From positions 248,001-312,000 of the forward strand of contig NZ_JAFAJM010000024.1 of the NCBI RefSeq assembly GCF_019236175.1: 64,000 nucleotides of DNA, written 5' to 3'. Made by a program: the position numbers and the translations under genes. The notes beneath the pieces were generated by a model, which searched no databases, was not told where the DNA came from, and saw only the letters and a program-made list of their open reading frames with translations. Below are positions 63,747 to 64,000 of the stretch, in pieces. Position 1 is the first letter of the stretch. Each line of letters starts with the position of its first letter. The stretch comes from Chryseobacterium sp. (GTDB lineage Bacteria; Bacteroidota; Bacteroidia; Flavobacteriales; Weeksellaceae).

Positions 63747-64000
63747 TTAGTCTAGCCATCCCATTTCCTTCATCCATTCGTCATTGTAGATTTTCCCTAC
63801 ATATCTTGAACCATGATCATGAAGTAAAACAACAATAACATCATCTTTAGTAAACTGATCTTTCATCTGAACCAGAGATGCGATAGCACTTCCCGCAGAA
63901 TAACCACAGAAAATCCCTTCTTCTTTAGCTAATTTTCTTGCGTAAACAGCTCCGTCTTTATCTGTTACTTTTTCAAAATGATCAATCACAGACATATCAT
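63747..64000 (-). CDS. Cysteine synthase / cystathionine beta-synthase-like PLP enzyme (partial, N-terminus off window)
   Basis: The C-terminal 84 residues of a fold type II PLP enzyme; the frame remains open to the right edge. FEKVTDKDGAVYARKLAKEEG and the GYSAGSA segment (a serine-containing loop near the cofactor) are typical of CysK/CBS enzymes. The end DHGSRYVGKIYNDEWM matches the cystathionine beta-synthase-like branch. It would form cysteine or cystathionine from an O-acylated serine or serine. The active-site lysine lies outside the window. Confidence 0.85.
   Translation of the reverse strand, partial: DMSVIDHFEKVTDKDGAVYARKLAKEEGIFCGYSAGSAIASLVQMKDQFTKDDVIVVLLHDHGSRYVGKIYNDEWMKEMGWLD

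Noticed and set aside
1..64000. tRNA, rRNA, CRISPR, insertion sequences
   Set aside because: Gaps were read for cloverleaf ends, repeated spacers and transposase motifs. None was found by eye.

Overview
The window is a contiguous chromosomal stretch from a member of the Flavobacteriia (Bacteroidota), most likely Chryseobacterium or a close relative. The evidence is low GC with AT-rich intergenic DNA, TAnnTTTG-type -7 promoter boxes, a gliding lipoprotein GldB, proteins with type IX secretion (T9SS) C-terminal sorting domains, two SusC/SusD pairs, and a Bacteroidota-type (T6SSiii) set of Hcp/VgrG genes. No rRNA, tRNA, CRISPR array or insertion sequence was recognised. Both ends cut through genes: an ABC-transporter ATPase on the left and a PLP-dependent cysteine/cystathionine synthase on the right.

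Layout. 1-7.6 kb: ABC ATPase, gldB, an LRR protein, two GNAT acetyltransferases, nadE, a membrane-anchored barnase-like RNase with a barstar-like inhibitor, cytidine deaminase, an Old Yellow Enzyme and a DUF2752 protein. 7.7-18.5 kb: a type VI effector island, all on the + strand: Hcp/TssD, VgrG, a 56-aa protein, a DUF2931 lipoprotein, a DUF2235 (Tle1-like) lipase, a LysM protein, a PAAR-like DUF4280 protein, an 884-aa protein with an internal OmpA domain, a small lipoprotein and a 263-aa protein of unknown function. No sheath, baseplate or membrane-complex genes are present, so the machinery must be encoded elsewhere. 18.5-26.6 kb: T9SS-exported endonuclease I, small lipoproteins, an ACC deaminase-like enzyme, a LysM glucosaminidase, hemL and a T9SS-exported lipase-like protein.

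26.8-31.3 kb: two paralogous amidohydrolases, one apparently exported and one cytosolic, on either side of an ankyrin lipoprotein and an AraC regulator. Both have TACA direct repeats 21 bp apart upstream of a TAATTTTG box, which suggests that the AraC protein controls both. 31.4-37.8 kb: a TonB-dependent receptor with a partner lipoprotein, divergent from a PhoB/PhoR-like two-component system. 37.9-45.8 kb: a pRiA4b ORF-3-like protein, a GH13 amylase lipoprotein, a GreA/GreB-like protein, thymidylate synthase, an M1 aminopeptidase and an HMG-CoA synthase family enzyme.

46.2-55.6 kb: two tandem SusC/SusD pairs whose SusC genes share a near-identical promoter and signal-peptide segment containing an inverted repeat. 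55.7-60.1 kb: an AraC regulator divergent from an aldehyde dehydrogenase - alcohol dehydrogenase - DUF779 cluster that is interrupted by a GC-rich intergenic repeat-like element. 60.1-64.0 kb: a decayed membrane-protein gene, a dicarboxylate/amino acid symporter, a CbpA/CbpM-like chaperone pair, a YcxB-like membrane protein and the partial PLP enzyme.
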